Shown here: positions 34,793-43,673 of the stretch, piece by piece
Layout of the letters: each line of letters starts with the position of its first letter
How positions within the stretch are numbered: position 1 is the stretch's first letter
DNA from: JAFGPS01 sp964628465
GTDB lineage: Bacteria; Planctomycetota; Phycisphaerae; Sedimentisphaerales; Anaerobacaceae
Direction of reading: 5' to 3'
Assembly: GCA_964628465.1 (NCBI GenBank)
Contig: CAZVOA010000004.1
Span: forward strand, 62,001-126,000
DNA: 64,000 nt
Program-made: the position numbers and the translations under genes
The notes under the pieces: model-generated
What the model was told of the DNA's origin: nothing
The model's database searches: none
Seen by the model: only the letters and a program-made list of their open reading frames with translations

Positions 34793-35216
34793 AGCTATAT
34801 CGGTTTCAGAGAAAAAGGGTATGAGAAAAAAAAATATACCCGAAGCTCAACTGGAAGCTGGCCACGGCATAATCGGAGACGCTCACGCAGGCAAATGGCA
34901 CAGGCAGATTAGTTTGCTTGGCTATGAATCTATCTCCGAAGTTCTTGCCCAAGGCGTAATTGTATCCCCCGGTGATTTCGCTGAAAATATCACGACCGAA
35001 GGAATTGACCTTAAAAAGATAACAGTTGGAAACAGAATATTACTGGGTAAGAATGCGGAAATTGAAATTACGCAAATCGGAAAGAAATGCCACTCGGAAT
35101 GTGAAATCTTTAAGCAATTAGGTGATTGTATTATGCCAAGAGACGGCCTTTTTGCCAAAGTTACTAAAAGCGGCTCAATAAAAGTTGGCGACGAAATTGA
35201 GGTAAGCAATGATTAG
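34767..35216 (+). CDS. MOSC-domain protein
   Basis: About 149 residues of MOSC fold: the motif HGIIGDAHAG, IGKKCHSECEIFKQLGDCIM with the conserved Cys (near 112), and the terminal VKVGDEIEV-type strand. MOSC domains carry or use sulfur bound to molybdenum cofactor. Two GTG starts are possible (34758 and 34767). I prefer 34767, with AGGTGG about 5 bases upstream. The gene overlaps moaC by 26 bp and the mogA start by 8 bp, consistent with coupled expression. Its exact job in this organism is unknown; supply of sulfurated cofactor to the nearby hydroxylase would fit. Confidence 0.85.
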   Translation: MATIKGRIKAISVSEKKGMRKKNIPEAQLEAGHGIIGDAHAGKWHRQISLLGYESISEVLAQGVIVSPGDFAENITTEGIDLKKITVGNRILLGKNAEIEITQIGKKCHSECEIFKQLGDCIMPRDGLFAKVTKSGSIKVGDEIEVSND

Positions 35217-35685
35217 AACAGCCATATTGACAATTAGCGATAGTTGTTCAAATGGGACACGAGAAGATATCAGCGGCCAAACCATCGTTGATATACTGCC
35301 GAAAAATATATTTCAGATAACTCATAAGAATACCATTCCTGATGATTTACATAAAATATCGCATGAGTTAATTGAATTTTCTGACAATAATTATGTTGAT
35401 ATAGTTTTCACAACAGGCGGAACAGGGCTTGGACCGCACGATGTCACTCCAGAAGCTACTGCGTCTATCAGTGACAAGCTCGTGCCGGGAATCAGCGAAA
35501 TTATACGAGCGGAAGGTTTCAAAAAAACTCCTAACGCCGCCCTTTCAAGAGGAATCGCGTGTATAAGAAAAAATACATTGATAATTAACCTGCCCGGAAG
35601 CCCGAAAGGTGTACAGGAATCCTTGGAAGTAATTTTAACTTTCGTACCCCATGCAATAAAAATGATGCACGGAGGCGGACACTAA
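35209..35685 (+). CDS. mogA: Molybdopterin adenylyltransferase MogA
   Basis: 158 residues. Molybdopterin-binding fold with FTTGGTGLGPHDVTPEA and INLPGSPKGVQE. It activates molybdopterin by adenylylation before MoeA. Either MogA or MoaB name would do; the fold is the same. It overlaps the MOSC gene by 8 bp. Confidence 0.92.
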   Translation: MIRTAILTISDSCSNGTREDISGQTIVDILPKNIFQITHKNTIPDDLHKISHELIEFSDNNYVDIVFTTGGTGLGPHDVTPEATASISDKLVPGISEIIRAEGFKKTPNAALSRGIACIRKNTLIINLPGSPKGVQESLEVILTFVPHAIKMMHGGGH

Positions 35686-35694
35686 TTAAACAAG

Positions 35695-36768
35695 ATGAAT
35701 GATAAAACGGAAAATTCTGCTGAAATCTTTATAAAAGCCAATGAGCTTATTAATAAAGGCGAAAACTTTTCTATCGCATTAATTCTTAACGCTGAAGGTT
35801 CGACACCTCGTAAAGCGGGAGCACGCGCTATTATTACATACTCCGGGAAAATATACAGTACTATCGGCGGAGGCGCTGTTGAGGTGGAAACGCAGACACG
35901 AGCCATAGAATCTTGTAAAACGAAGAAACCTGTAATTTTTAATTTCGAGCTTCAAGGCTTAGACAGAGATGGTGACACTCCTATCTGCGGCGGAAGAATG
36001 AGAATCCTTATTGATCCGATTTCAGTTCAATATAAAGATATTTTTAATAAAGCCGCCGAGGCGATTAAAAAAAGAAACAAAAGCATTTTCCTTACAACTA
36101 TCAATAAATTACAAGTCGAATACAAATGGTTTTCTTCTAATTTAACAGCTTCAGATACGGATTTTCCCGGCAAAGACAAAATACGATATTGCCTGGAACA
36201 TGAACAACCTGAGCTATTCACTCAAAATAATGGTACGAAAGAAGTTTTTGTCGAACCAATAATCCCAAAACCCCTGCTCGTGATTGCCGGCGGAGGACAT
36301 ATCGGCCAGGCACTGGCTGTGCAGGCCTGCTTAGTCGGTTTTGATATTTTGATATTAGATGACAGGCCTGAATTTACAAATGCGGAACTTTTTCCCAACA
36401 ATACAACAACTATTTGCGGCGATATAGCTCAGGAACTTACAAAAATCAGCGAGGAAAAAGATACTTATATTGTTATTGTCACTCGCGGACATAAGAATGA
36501 TGCCCATGCTCTTGAAGCGTGTATTAACAGACCATTTAATTATATTGGTATGATTGGTAGTAAAAGAAAAGTTGCTTTGATTCGTGAAAATTTTATTCAA
36601 TCTCGAATATGCACAACTGAGCAGTTCGATAAAGTATTTTCACCAATCGGGTTAAATATCGGCGCTCTTACAGTATCGGAAATTGCTGCAAGTATAACGG
36701 CAGAACTAATTGCCGTAAGAAGAATGAGAATAACGCATCAACCATGGACTAATAAGGAGGCTCTATGA
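35695..36768 (+). CDS. XdhC-family molybdenum hydroxylase accessory protein
   Basis: 357 residues, XdhC/CoxI family. N-terminal XdhC_CoxI domain with TPRKAGARAI, STIGGGAVEVE and ICGGRMRI; C-terminal Rossmann with AGGGHIGQALAVQA and a GMIGSKRK motif. XdhC binds Moco and promotes its sulfuration for insertion into xanthine dehydrogenase-type enzymes. That matches the enzyme operon encoded convergently at 37373-41163. 4-bp overlap with mocA. Confidence 0.9.
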   Translation: MNDKTENSAEIFIKANELINKGENFSIALILNAEGSTPRKAGARAIITYSGKIYSTIGGGAVEVETQTRAIESCKTKKPVIFNFELQGLDRDGDTPICGGRMRILIDPISVQYKDIFNKAAEAIKKRNKSIFLTTINKLQVEYKWFSSNLTASDTDFPGKDKIRYCLEHEQPELFTQNNGTKEVFVEPIIPKPLLVIAGGGHIGQALAVQACLVGFDILILDDRPEFTNAELFPNNTTTICGDIAQELTKISEEKDTYIVIVTRGHKNDAHALEACINRPFNYIGMIGSKRKVALIRENFIQSRICTTEQFDKVFSPIGLNIGALTVSEIAASITAELIAVRRMRITHQPWTNKEAL

Positions 36769-37364
36769 TTTGCGCGATTGTTTTAGCCGCTGGCTGTTCG
36801 AGCAGGATGAAGACACAAAAACTCTTACTTCCCTTCGGCCAAAGTACTGTCATTTCACATATTGTAAACCAAATTCTTAAAAGTAAAGTACAAAACACTT
36901 ACGTTGTAGTTGGTCACCATGCAGAACAAGTCACTGAAGAACTTTCCGATAAACCAGTTACAATTATTCATAACCCTGAATACAAAACAGGTATGCTATC
37001 TTCAGTAAGAGCTGGTATTCGTGATATAACTCAGAATTGTGACGCTGTACTATTTGCTCTTGGTGATCACCCCTCCATCACATCAAATCTTATAGATGAA
37101 ATGATTCGGCAATATTCCTTAACAGACAGGAATATCATCGTTCCTAAATATAATAACAAACGAGGACATCCTATATTATTTTCATCAATTTTCAGAGATG
37201 AGATTTTAACTAATTTCGATGACGTAGGATTGCGCGGACTTCTACACGCACACGAAAACGAAATATTTGAATTAAATGTTTCCGATTCTTCTGTTGTATC
37301 GGATATGGATTATCCCGAAGATTATCAACGAGAAATCAAAAGATTTGAGAATGACAACAACTGA
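36765..37364 (+). CDS. mocA: Molybdenum cofactor cytidylyltransferase-like protein (MocA/NTP transferase)
   Basis: 199 residues. NTP-transferase fold: IVLAAGCSSRMKTQKLLLPF (residues 5-24) and FALGDHPSI with metal-binding Asp. In other bacteria MocA adds CMP to Moco to make the dinucleotide used by CO dehydrogenase/xanthine dehydrogenase-type enzymes. Start overlaps xdhC (ATGA). The gene ends 8 bp from the converging end of the Mo subunit gene. Confidence 0.85.
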   Translation: MICAIVLAAGCSSRMKTQKLLLPFGQSTVISHIVNQILKSKVQNTYVVVGHHAEQVTEELSDKPVTIIHNPEYKTGMLSSVRAGIRDITQNCDAVLFALGDHPSITSNLIDEMIRQYSLTDRNIIVPKYNNKRGHPILFSSIFRDEILTNFDDVGLRGLLHAHENEIFELNVSDSSVVSDMDYPEDYQREIKRFENDNN

Positions 37365-37372
37365 ATAATGCC

Positions 37373-39682
37373 TTACTCAGTGATTTTACCGGTTGCGTGT
37401 AGAATTTTTTCCGGTGTTATAGGCAAATCCTTACATCTATAACCAGTCGCTTCAAATACGGCATGTGCCACCGCTGGAGCGGTTGGAATTGCTAATCCTT
37501 CACCGGCTTCTTTGGCTCCGAATGGACCTTCCTTTTCATATGTTTCGATTGTATATGATTCAATCTGCGGCATATCTTCAGCGGAAGGAATCTTATAGTC
37601 AAGAAAAGTAGTATTAAGAACTTTGCCGTCACGCATGACAAATTGCTCACTAAGAACATAGCCCAATCCCATTTGCAAAGCCCCGTCAAGCTGTCCTTCC
37701 ACGGCCATTGGATTAATCACTGTCCCGCAATCGTGCGCAGTAGTAACTTTCTCGACCGTGACAACTCCGGTATCCGAGTCCACTTCAACTTCCGCCACCT
37801 GGGCACCAAAAGAATAAGCCGGTGTGGTCAAACCTTTATCTCTCGGCGTATAATATCCGCGGGCGGTTAATTCCTCGCCGCGATTCGTTTTCACCCACAT
37901 TTCTACAGCTTCGCCGAAAGAAATACCACGTTCGGGTTTGGCTTTAGCATATACCCTGCCATTGCCGAATTCTACCTCATGAATTATGTTGAGATTAAAT
38001 TTTATAGAAACCATTTGAGCGAGTTTCTCTTTGATTTTATTAGCCGCGTCGAGAATAGCGTTTCCGTTCATCAATGTCACCCTGCTACCCCATGTCCCTA
38101 AGTCGGCTTTGGGCGTCATTGCAGTATCCGCTGATGTTACACGGATATTCTCCAGTTCAATTCCCAACGCCTGTGCGAGTATCTGCCGCAAAACTGTGTC
38201 AGAACCCTGGCCTATATCAGAGGCCATCGTCAACAGATGCGCGGTTCCATCGTCATAGGCTCTAACTTCACAAGCGGCGAAATGATAAGGTGTATTAAAC
38301 CAGTTAAACACGCCTCCGGAGATAAAACTATAACAGCCGATGCCGATACCTTTATTCGCGGGCATGTTTGCGCGTTTTTCTTTCCAGTTGGTCATTTCCG
38401 CAACTTTCTGCAATGACTCTACAAATCCTGCAGACGATATTTTGGTGACACCTTCAATTGTATCTCCTGTGACCATTGCATTTTTTATACGCAAATCAAT
38501 CGGGTCAATATTCAGTTCCTTAGCGGCTATATTCATTTGTGTTTCTGAGACATAAAGAGCCTGCGGTGCGCCGAATCCGCGCATTGCACCGGCCGGTGTT
38601 TTATTCGTATATACATGATAGCCGCGGTAACGATATGCCGGATAGCGATATAACATGGCTCCGAAATTGCCGCATAAAAATGTAGCTGTCGGCCCCATGG
38701 AATTATATGCGCCGCCATCGAGATAAGCCTCAAAATCTTTGGCAACAAGCGTACCATCTTTTCTGAAACCAACCTTAGAGCGAATCTTCATAGCATGTCG
38801 AGTGCGGCCGGTAGCAAATTCCTCAGCTCGGCTGAGTACAAATTTAACTGGTTTGCCTGTACGCTTTGCCATAAAAGCCGCACAAAACTCCCATGAACGA
38901 AGTTCCATCTTGCCGCCAAACCCGCCGCCTACGTGAGGCTTGATAACTCGGACATAGTTTTCCGGCAAACCCAATGCTGACGCAAGCAGACACTGCACTA
39001 TATACGGAGCCTGAGTTGAAGTCCAAAGAGTAACTCGTCCTTCTGTATCCTGCTGTGCCAATGCCGCGCATGGTTCCAAATAAGCATGAGATACCGCGTG
39101 TAAAGTAAAGTTATCTTCCAGTACTAAATCTGCTTTTGCGAATGCCGCGTCAATATCACCTACATCAATCTTTCGATCAATACTGATATTACTTTCGAGT
39201 TGGTCTATCTCATCATGAATCAATGGAGCGTCCGAAGCCAGAGCATCATCTATACTAAACATCGCAGGAAGCTCATCGTATTCGACGTGAATTAAACTGA
39301 TCGCTTCTTCAGCAATATCCGGGTCAATGGCAGCTACGGCGGCAACCTCATCGCCGATAAAGCGTACTTTATCCATAGCTAATGGAAATTCATCCTGCGT
39401 CTGAGGAAATAAACGCCAATTTCCATATTTGATACCCGGCGTATCTTTACCAATGACAACATCTTTTACGCCCGGAAGAGCAGCAGCTTTTGAAATATCA
39501 ATACTTTTGATTCGTGCGTGTGGAACAGGACTTCTTAGCAGTTTGCCATAAAGCATTCCCGGCAATTTCATATCGGCGGTATATTGGGCTGTCCCTCTTG
39601 CTTTATCAGGAGCATCTATTCGCGGAACACTGCGGCCAACTACATTCTGCTGCATGTCAGGATTTTGCTTATCATTATTCAT
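37373..39682 (-). CDS. Molybdenum-binding subunit of a xanthine dehydrogenase-family enzyme
   Basis: 769 residues. Starts with VGRSVPRIDAPDKARGTAQYT-type N-terminus, has the Moco contact PHVGGGFGGK and GAMRGFGAPQ, a second Moco site GSRVTLMNGNAI-like, and the proposed catalytic Glu in GAKEAGEG near the C-terminus. It lacks a CO-dehydrogenase-type Cys loop, so it is a hydroxylase of the xanthine/aldehyde/4-hydroxybenzoyl-CoA type. It overlaps the FAD subunit gene by 4 bp. Substrate unknown. Confidence 0.9.
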   Translation of the reverse strand: MNNDKQNPDMQQNVVGRSVPRIDAPDKARGTAQYTADMKLPGMLYGKLLRSPVPHARIKSIDISKAAALPGVKDVVIGKDTPGIKYGNWRLFPQTQDEFPLAMDKVRFIGDEVAAVAAIDPDIAEEAISLIHVEYDELPAMFSIDDALASDAPLIHDEIDQLESNISIDRKIDVGDIDAAFAKADLVLEDNFTLHAVSHAYLEPCAALAQQDTEGRVTLWTSTQAPYIVQCLLASALGLPENYVRVIKPHVGGGFGGKMELRSWEFCAAFMAKRTGKPVKFVLSRAEEFATGRTRHAMKIRSKVGFRKDGTLVAKDFEAYLDGGAYNSMGPTATFLCGNFGAMLYRYPAYRYRGYHVYTNKTPAGAMRGFGAPQALYVSETQMNIAAKELNIDPIDLRIKNAMVTGDTIEGVTKISSAGFVESLQKVAEMTNWKEKRANMPANKGIGIGCYSFISGGVFNWFNTPYHFAACEVRAYDDGTAHLLTMASDIGQGSDTVLRQILAQALGIELENIRVTSADTAMTPKADLGTWGSRVTLMNGNAILDAANKIKEKLAQMVSIKFNLNIIHEVEFGNGRVYAKAKPERGISFGEAVEMWVKTNRGEELTARGYYTPRDKGLTTPAYSFGAQVAEVEVDSDTGVVTVEKVTTAHDCGTVINPMAVEGQLDGALQMGLGYVLSEQFVMRDGKVLNTTFLDYKIPSAEDMPQIESYTIETYEKEGPFGAKEAGEGLAIPTAPAVAHAVFEATGYRCKDLPITPEKILHATGKITE

Positions 39683-40578
39683 TTACACTTCGCCCTAATT
39701 TGTTCCATGCTCTTATTAAGTGCCCGCCGAACCAGCACATCAACCATTTCTTTTCTGTACTGTGCGGTTGCTCTTGTATCTGTAATTGGAGTAGCCTCAT
39801 CCAATGAAATTTCCGCCGCCTGATTTACTAATTCTTCTGTAAGTACTTTTCCTTCCAGAATCTTCTCGGCATGAAGGACACGTTTGGGGACAGGAGCGAC
39901 AGCACCAAATGCAATACGAGCCTGTGTTATTGTTTCGTTCTTATCATCCACAAGCAGACACGCTGAAACTCCAACAGCGGCTATATCCACCTTGCTTCGT
40001 GCTGAAACCTTCTGATAGCTTGAGCCAGAGCGGTCTTGATTTAAAGGTAAAATCAATTCCTTGACTATTTCACCGGATTCCAGAGCTGTTACTCCCGGGC
40101 CTCGGAAAAATTCATTCAAAGGAAGAGTCCTCTCGCCAGCCGGGTGCATAATGACCACTTTCGTATCATACACCAACAAAGGCGTAGCGGTATCAGCCGA
40201 TGGGCTGGCATTACATATATTTCCAACTACCGTACCCATATTACGAATTTGTACTGTGGCCGTAACACTGGCGGCGTAAGCCAATGCCGGAAAATATCGT
40301 TGAATATCAGGATTTTGCGCAACTGCAGAAAGCCTCGCATTAGCCCCAATAGTCAAATGCTTACCTGTCCCCTGGGGATGATTGGTATGAATATAATCAG
40401 TATTAGGAATATTACTAATTCCGATGATATATTCAGGTTTAACTGTTCCGTGCTTCATCTTAATAAGAAGATCAGTGCCGCCCGCGAGAATACGCGCTTT
40501 ATCCTCGTGTTCAGCAAGCATAACGCACGCTTCTTTAAGGCTTTTTGGAATTAAATATGAAAATCTCGGCAGAGCCAT
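39679..40578 (-). CDS. FAD-binding subunit of the molybdenum hydroxylase
   Basis: 299 residues, CoxM-like. FAD motifs AGGTDLLIKMK and MGTVVGNICNASPSAD; C-terminal CO_deh_flav_C part with AFGAVAPVPKR. The number of cysteines is small and I see no loop for the extra 4Fe-4S cluster of 4-hydroxybenzoyl-CoA reductase. It passes electrons from the 2Fe-2S subunit to the external acceptor. Confidence 0.9.
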   Translation of the reverse strand: MALPRFSYLIPKSLKEACVMLAEHEDKARILAGGTDLLIKMKHGTVKPEYIIGISNIPNTDYIHTNHPQGTGKHLTIGANARLSAVAQNPDIQRYFPALAYAASVTATVQIRNMGTVVGNICNASPSADTATPLLVYDTKVVIMHPAGERTLPLNEFFRGPGVTALESGEIVKELILPLNQDRSGSSYQKVSARSKVDIAAVGVSACLLVDDKNETITQARIAFGAVAPVPKRVLHAEKILEGKVLTEELVNQAAEISLDEATPITDTRATAQYRKEMVDVLVRRALNKSMEQIRAKCK

Positions 40579-40616
40579 TTATCTGTTTCCTGACAAAGGT
40601 AGAGTCACATGGTAGA

Positions 40617-40634
40617 GACGCACGGCCGTGCGTC
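40617..40634. repeat. Palindrome, dispersed repeat copy 1
   Basis: GACGCACGGCCGTGCGTC, an 18-bp perfect palindrome in the 57-bp gap between FAD and 2Fe-2S subunit genes. The sequence around it (GTAGAGACGCAC...) is a known widespread repeat style; a degenerate relative is at 50150-50177. Confidence 0.65.
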
Positions 40635-40635
40635 T

Positions 40636-41163
40636 TTAGGAAGATTCCAATTCTGTCTCCTGTATTCTGTCTCCTGTATTCTGTTGTTTAATCTTTTTAC
40701 TGGCGGCCATGACAGCTTTAACAATACGATTGTAACCGGTACAGCGGCATAAATTACCGGATAATGCCTGGCGAATCTCAAGTTCAGTGGGTTCGGGATT
40801 TCTATCCAACAGGTATTTGGCCGATAATATCATGCCTGGAGTGCAATAGCCGCATTGTATTGCACCATGCTCAACAAAGGCTTCCTGTATCGGATGCAAA
40901 TTTTTACCGTTGGTGGACAATCCTTCTATCGTAGTGATTTCCTTACCATCTGATTCTATAGCCAGACTCAGACATGAGGTAACTGATTTTCCATTAATCA
41001 ATACCGTGCAGGCACCACAATCACCGGTGCCGCACCCGATTTTTGTACCAATCAGGTTCAAATCCTCACGAAGCACCTCAGCCAGTGTTCTCCACGGCTC
41101 GACCGCAACCGAATATGTATCACCATTAATATGTAAGGTTATATTGACCTTAGCCATTTTCAA
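40636..41163 (-). CDS. 2Fe-2S subunit of the molybdenum hydroxylase
   Basis: 175 residues, CoxS-like. Plant-type cluster CGTGDCGACTV and distal cluster CGYCTPGM plus CRCTGYNRIV. The last 16 or so residues (after KKIKQ) are encoded by a 14-bp tandem repeat (40651-40684) and are not part of the family. First gene of the hydroxylase operon, which reads FeS-FAD-Mo on the minus strand. Confidence 0.92.
   Translation of the reverse strand: MKMAKVNITLHINGDTYSVAVEPWRTLAEVLREDLNLIGTKIGCGTGDCGACTVLINGKSVTSCLSLAIESDGKEITTIEGLSTNGKNLHPIQEAFVEHGAIQCGYCTPGMILSAKYLLDRNPEPTELEIRQALSGNLCRCTGYNRIVKAVMAASKKIKQQNTGDRIQETELESS
40651..40684. repeat. 14-bp tandem repeat inside the 2Fe-2S subunit 3' end
   Basis: TTCTGTCTCCTGTA at 40651-40664 and 40665-40678 with a third partial unit. 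It encodes the extra C-terminal tail (NTGDRIQETELESS) of the gene. Confidence 0.7.
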
Positions 41164-41231
41164 CCTGCGAATCTGGTTTCTAACAAGAGTTTTGAAAAAA
41201 TGAAGTTATAAATAACAGTTTTTAGACATTT

Positions 41232-41260
41232 AATGTAACGCATAAACCTTGATTTGTCAA
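41232..41260 (-). promoter_or_regulatory. Sigma-70 promoter of the molybdenum hydroxylase operon
   Basis: Minus strand: TTGACA (41260-41255), 17 bp, TACATT (41237-41232), about 70 bp before the 2Fe-2S start. Confidence 0.6.
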
Positions 41261-41261
41261 T

Positions 41262-41295
41262 AAGATAATGTATTTACACGTACAAGTATTATCTT
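41262..41295. promoter_or_regulatory. Candidate operator between divergent promoters
   Basis: Perfect inverted repeat AAGATAAT (41262-41269) / ATTATCTT (41288-41295) with 18-bp spacer. It abuts the -35 of the hydroxylase promoter and lies 22 bp before the -35 of the dehydrogenase promoter. No regulator gene is adjacent, so the protein that binds is unknown. Confidence 0.5.
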
Positions 41296-41316
41296 CAGCG
41301 GCGTGCAAGCTCAATG

Positions 41317-41344
41317 TTGACATTTACTCCAAAAAACTTATAAT
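41317..41344 (+). promoter_or_regulatory. Consensus sigma-70 promoter of the dehydrogenase/FeS-enzyme operon
   Basis: TTGACA (41317-41322), 16 bp, TATAAT (41339-41344); both hexamers match consensus exactly. Start codon about 55 bp downstream. Confidence 0.75.
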
Positions 41345-41402
41345 GTGTACGTAATGTTTTAACGACCCATAATTGTTTTACATAATATAATGAGGTGTTT
41401 TA

Positions 41403-42368
41403 ATGAGAGCTATACAAATAATCAAGCCGAGAAAAATCGCGATGTTGGATGATGTTCCAATGCCGGAACCGGTCGAGGGAGAAGTTTTAGTCAAATGCAG
41501 TCATGTCGCTATTTGCGGCAGCAATATGGGTCCTTACACCGGAACAGGTCTATGGGGAGAAATGAAGTATCCTAACCCAATTGGATGGGCTGGACATGAA
41601 AATATTGGCACAATTGTTAAATCCCGCTGTAAAGGCTGGGACGAAGGCACATTGGTGTTAGCTCAGCCTGAAGGCTATTACGGCTTCGCAGAGTATATAG
41701 TCTGTCGGCCACCGGCCATAGCACGTCTGCCGCAGAACACTCCTGATCCAGGATCGATGATTGTTGCGCAGCCCCTGGCAACCGTTTTACGGGCATTATC
41801 TCAGACGGATGGTGTTATAAACAAAACTTGTGCCGTGATTGGACAGGGTTCGCAGGGTCTGGTATTTACACATATCCTGCGTCTGATGGGAGCAAAAATG
41901 GTCATCGCCACTGATATTCTCGACTGGCGTCTTGATTGGGCTAAACGATATGGAGCCGACCATGTCATCAATGCCGCTAAGCAGGATACAGTTGAGGTTG
42001 TAAAAGAGCTAACCAATGGGGAAATGGTTGATTTCGCAATCGAAGTGGTGGGATTTGTAGATTCTCTGAAAACCGCCGCGTATCTTCCCAAGCGTAACGG
42101 CCGGCTGTTCATTTTCGGAATGCCGCACTATCAAACACAGGAATTTCCATGGTATCATGTTTTCAGAAAAGAGCTTGAGATTAAATTAAGTGTTGGGCCG
42201 GAGTGTGGTCCATTTTTCCAGATAGCGGCGGACATGGTTCTCGACGATCGCAGCTCTTGCCTAAGGGATATGGTTACACCAAGAATGCCATGGGACAAGG
42301 CTCCAGAGGCTTTTGATATGTATGCCGACTACGCAAAAGGTACACTGAAGTTGACACTTGAACTGTAA
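41403..42368 (+). CDS. Zinc-containing medium-chain dehydrogenase
   Basis: 321 residues. Catalytic Zn ligands Cys in VAICGSN (Cys38) and GHE (His68/Glu69), then a Rossmann fold with VIGQGSQGL. It lacks the four-Cys structural zinc lobe. The family oxidises alcohols or reduces aldehydes/ketones with NAD(P). Substrate unknown. GAGGT 6 bases before the ATG. It is upstream of, and probably co-transcribed with, the iron-sulfur dehydratase pair. Confidence 0.85.
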   Translation: MRAIQIIKPRKIAMLDDVPMPEPVEGEVLVKCSHVAICGSNMGPYTGTGLWGEMKYPNPIGWAGHENIGTIVKSRCKGWDEGTLVLAQPEGYYGFAEYIVCRPPAIARLPQNTPDPGSMIVAQPLATVLRALSQTDGVINKTCAVIGQGSQGLVFTHILRLMGAKMVIATDILDWRLDWAKRYGADHVINAAKQDTVEVVKELTNGEMVDFAIEVVGFVDSLKTAAYLPKRNGRLFIFGMPHYQTQEFPWYHVFRKELEIKLSVGPECGPFFQIAADMVLDDRSSCLRDMVTPRMPWDKAPEAFDMYADYAKGTLKLTLEL

Positions 42369-42370
42369 AT

Positions 42371-42421
42371 CGTCTTGCGTCGTGCAAAAAAACGCAATAC
42401 TCAATACGATATACGCAATAC
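42371..42421. repeat. Dispersed repeat copy 2 (GCAATACTCAATACG core)
   Basis: ACGCAATACTCAATACG followed by ATACGCAATAC; it resembles, inverted, the GTATTGCGTATTGAG part of the element at 24995-25058. Confidence 0.5.
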
Positions 42422-42444
42422 AAAAAAAAACATAGGAGTTAATA

Positions 42445-43671
42445 ATGACATCATCAGTAGAATTGAAAGATTTTGAAGCCAGCAAGGTAATGCGAAATGT
42501 AATGGGCCAGTATTTCAAAGAATTAACTGACCCTGCGAGACCAAAGAAAATAGCCTATTGTACAAGTGTCGGCCCTGCCGAGCTTTTGAGGTCTATGGGA
42601 TTTGAAGTATATTTCCCGGAAAATCATGGCGCAATGCTCGGTGCAACGAGAATGGCTACTGATTTGATTCCCCTGGCAAACGCACGCGGGTTTTCACCTG
42701 AAATTTGCTCATATTTAACAAGCGACATCGGCTCATACCTGAAAGGCGAAAGCCCGTTAAATAAAATGAAACTTCCCGGACCGCCAAAAGCTGATGTACT
42801 TGTTTTCAATACAAATCAGTGCAGAGACGTAAAAGACTGGTTCGAGTTTTATGCCCGCGAATGGAACGTGCCGTGTATTGGTGTCCATACTCCTCGTTCA
42901 ATCGGTGATGTTAATGAAACAATTATTACTGCCATAGCCAAACAAATCGAAGCGCTCATACCAACTCTTGAAGAAGTAAGCGGCAGTAAGTTCGAAATGG
43001 ATAAACTCAAAGAAACTATCGCCCTTTCCAAAACATGTACCGATAGATGGAAAGCGGTTCTGGACGCGGCGGCGAATGTACCTTCACCTATCACATTCTT
43101 CGATGGTACAATACAAATGGGACCGGCGGTTGTCCTTCGAGGTACACAGGCAGCGATAGATTACTACGATGTATTATTGGCTGAGTTGAACCAAAGAATT
43201 AACGACGGCATTGGCGCGGTAGAAGGCGAAAAATATAGAATCCACTGGGAAGGTATGCCGGTATGGGGCAAACTCAAAAGTCTTGCGTTGCAGTTCATGG
43301 AACTTCAGACAGCAGTGGTTTCTTCGACATATTGCAACAGTTGGGTATTCGAAGCACTCGATCCGAGCCAGCCGTTCGAAAGCATGGCAAGAGCATACAG
43401 CGAATTATTCATCTGCCGAAGTGATGAACCAAAAGAAGCTTACATGGAACGAATGATTGATAAATATAAAATAGACGGCGTTTTCTATCATAATGCCAAG
43501 ACATGCCCGAACAACTCAAATACACGTTATGATATGCCACGCAGAATCCAGATTAAGACTGGCAAACCATTTGTGATTGTCGATGGCGACTTGAACGATT
43601 TGCGGCTCTATTCAGAAGAGCAGACACGAACCAACATAGAAGCATTCGTAGAGCAGCTTTCACAGAGTTAA
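42445..43671 (+). CDS. 2-hydroxyacyl-CoA dehydratase / double-cubane-type iron-sulfur protein (YjiM-like)
   Basis: 408 residues of the HgdB/BcrB/FldB family. Conserved cysteines at 39 (AYCTS), 88 (EICSYL), 126 (NQCRD) and 354 (KTCPNN) are the likely cluster ligands; there are eight cysteines in all (39, 88, 126, 144, 198, 297, 324, 354). True dehydratases and benzoyl-CoA reductases need two such subunits. Only one is here, directly followed by a single activase, the pattern of E. coli YjiM/YjiL and of double-cubane [8Fe-9S] cluster proteins. It is therefore likely an ATP-driven low-potential reductase or dehydratase for an unknown substrate. Anaerobic metabolism is implied. Confidence 0.8.
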   Translation: MTSSVELKDFEASKVMRNVMGQYFKELTDPARPKKIAYCTSVGPAELLRSMGFEVYFPENHGAMLGATRMATDLIPLANARGFSPEICSYLTSDIGSYLKGESPLNKMKLPGPPKADVLVFNTNQCRDVKDWFEFYAREWNVPCIGVHTPRSIGDVNETIITAIAKQIEALIPTLEEVSGSKFEMDKLKETIALSKTCTDRWKAVLDAAANVPSPITFFDGTIQMGPAVVLRGTQAAIDYYDVLLAELNQRINDGIGAVEGEKYRIHWEGMPVWGKLKSLALQFMELQTAVVSSTYCNSWVFEALDPSQPFESMARAYSELFICRSDEPKEAYMERMIDKYKIDGVFYHNAKTCPNNSNTRYDMPRRIQIKTGKPFVIVDGDLNDLRLYSEEQTRTNIEAFVEQLSQS

Positions 43672-43673
43672 TA

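Noticed and set aside
39679..40578. 4-hydroxybenzoyl-CoA reductase FAD subunit
   Set aside because: I see no Cys-rich loop for the extra 4Fe-4S cluster; the subunit is an ordinary CoxM-type protein. Aromatic-acid function of the complex is not excluded but is not supported.
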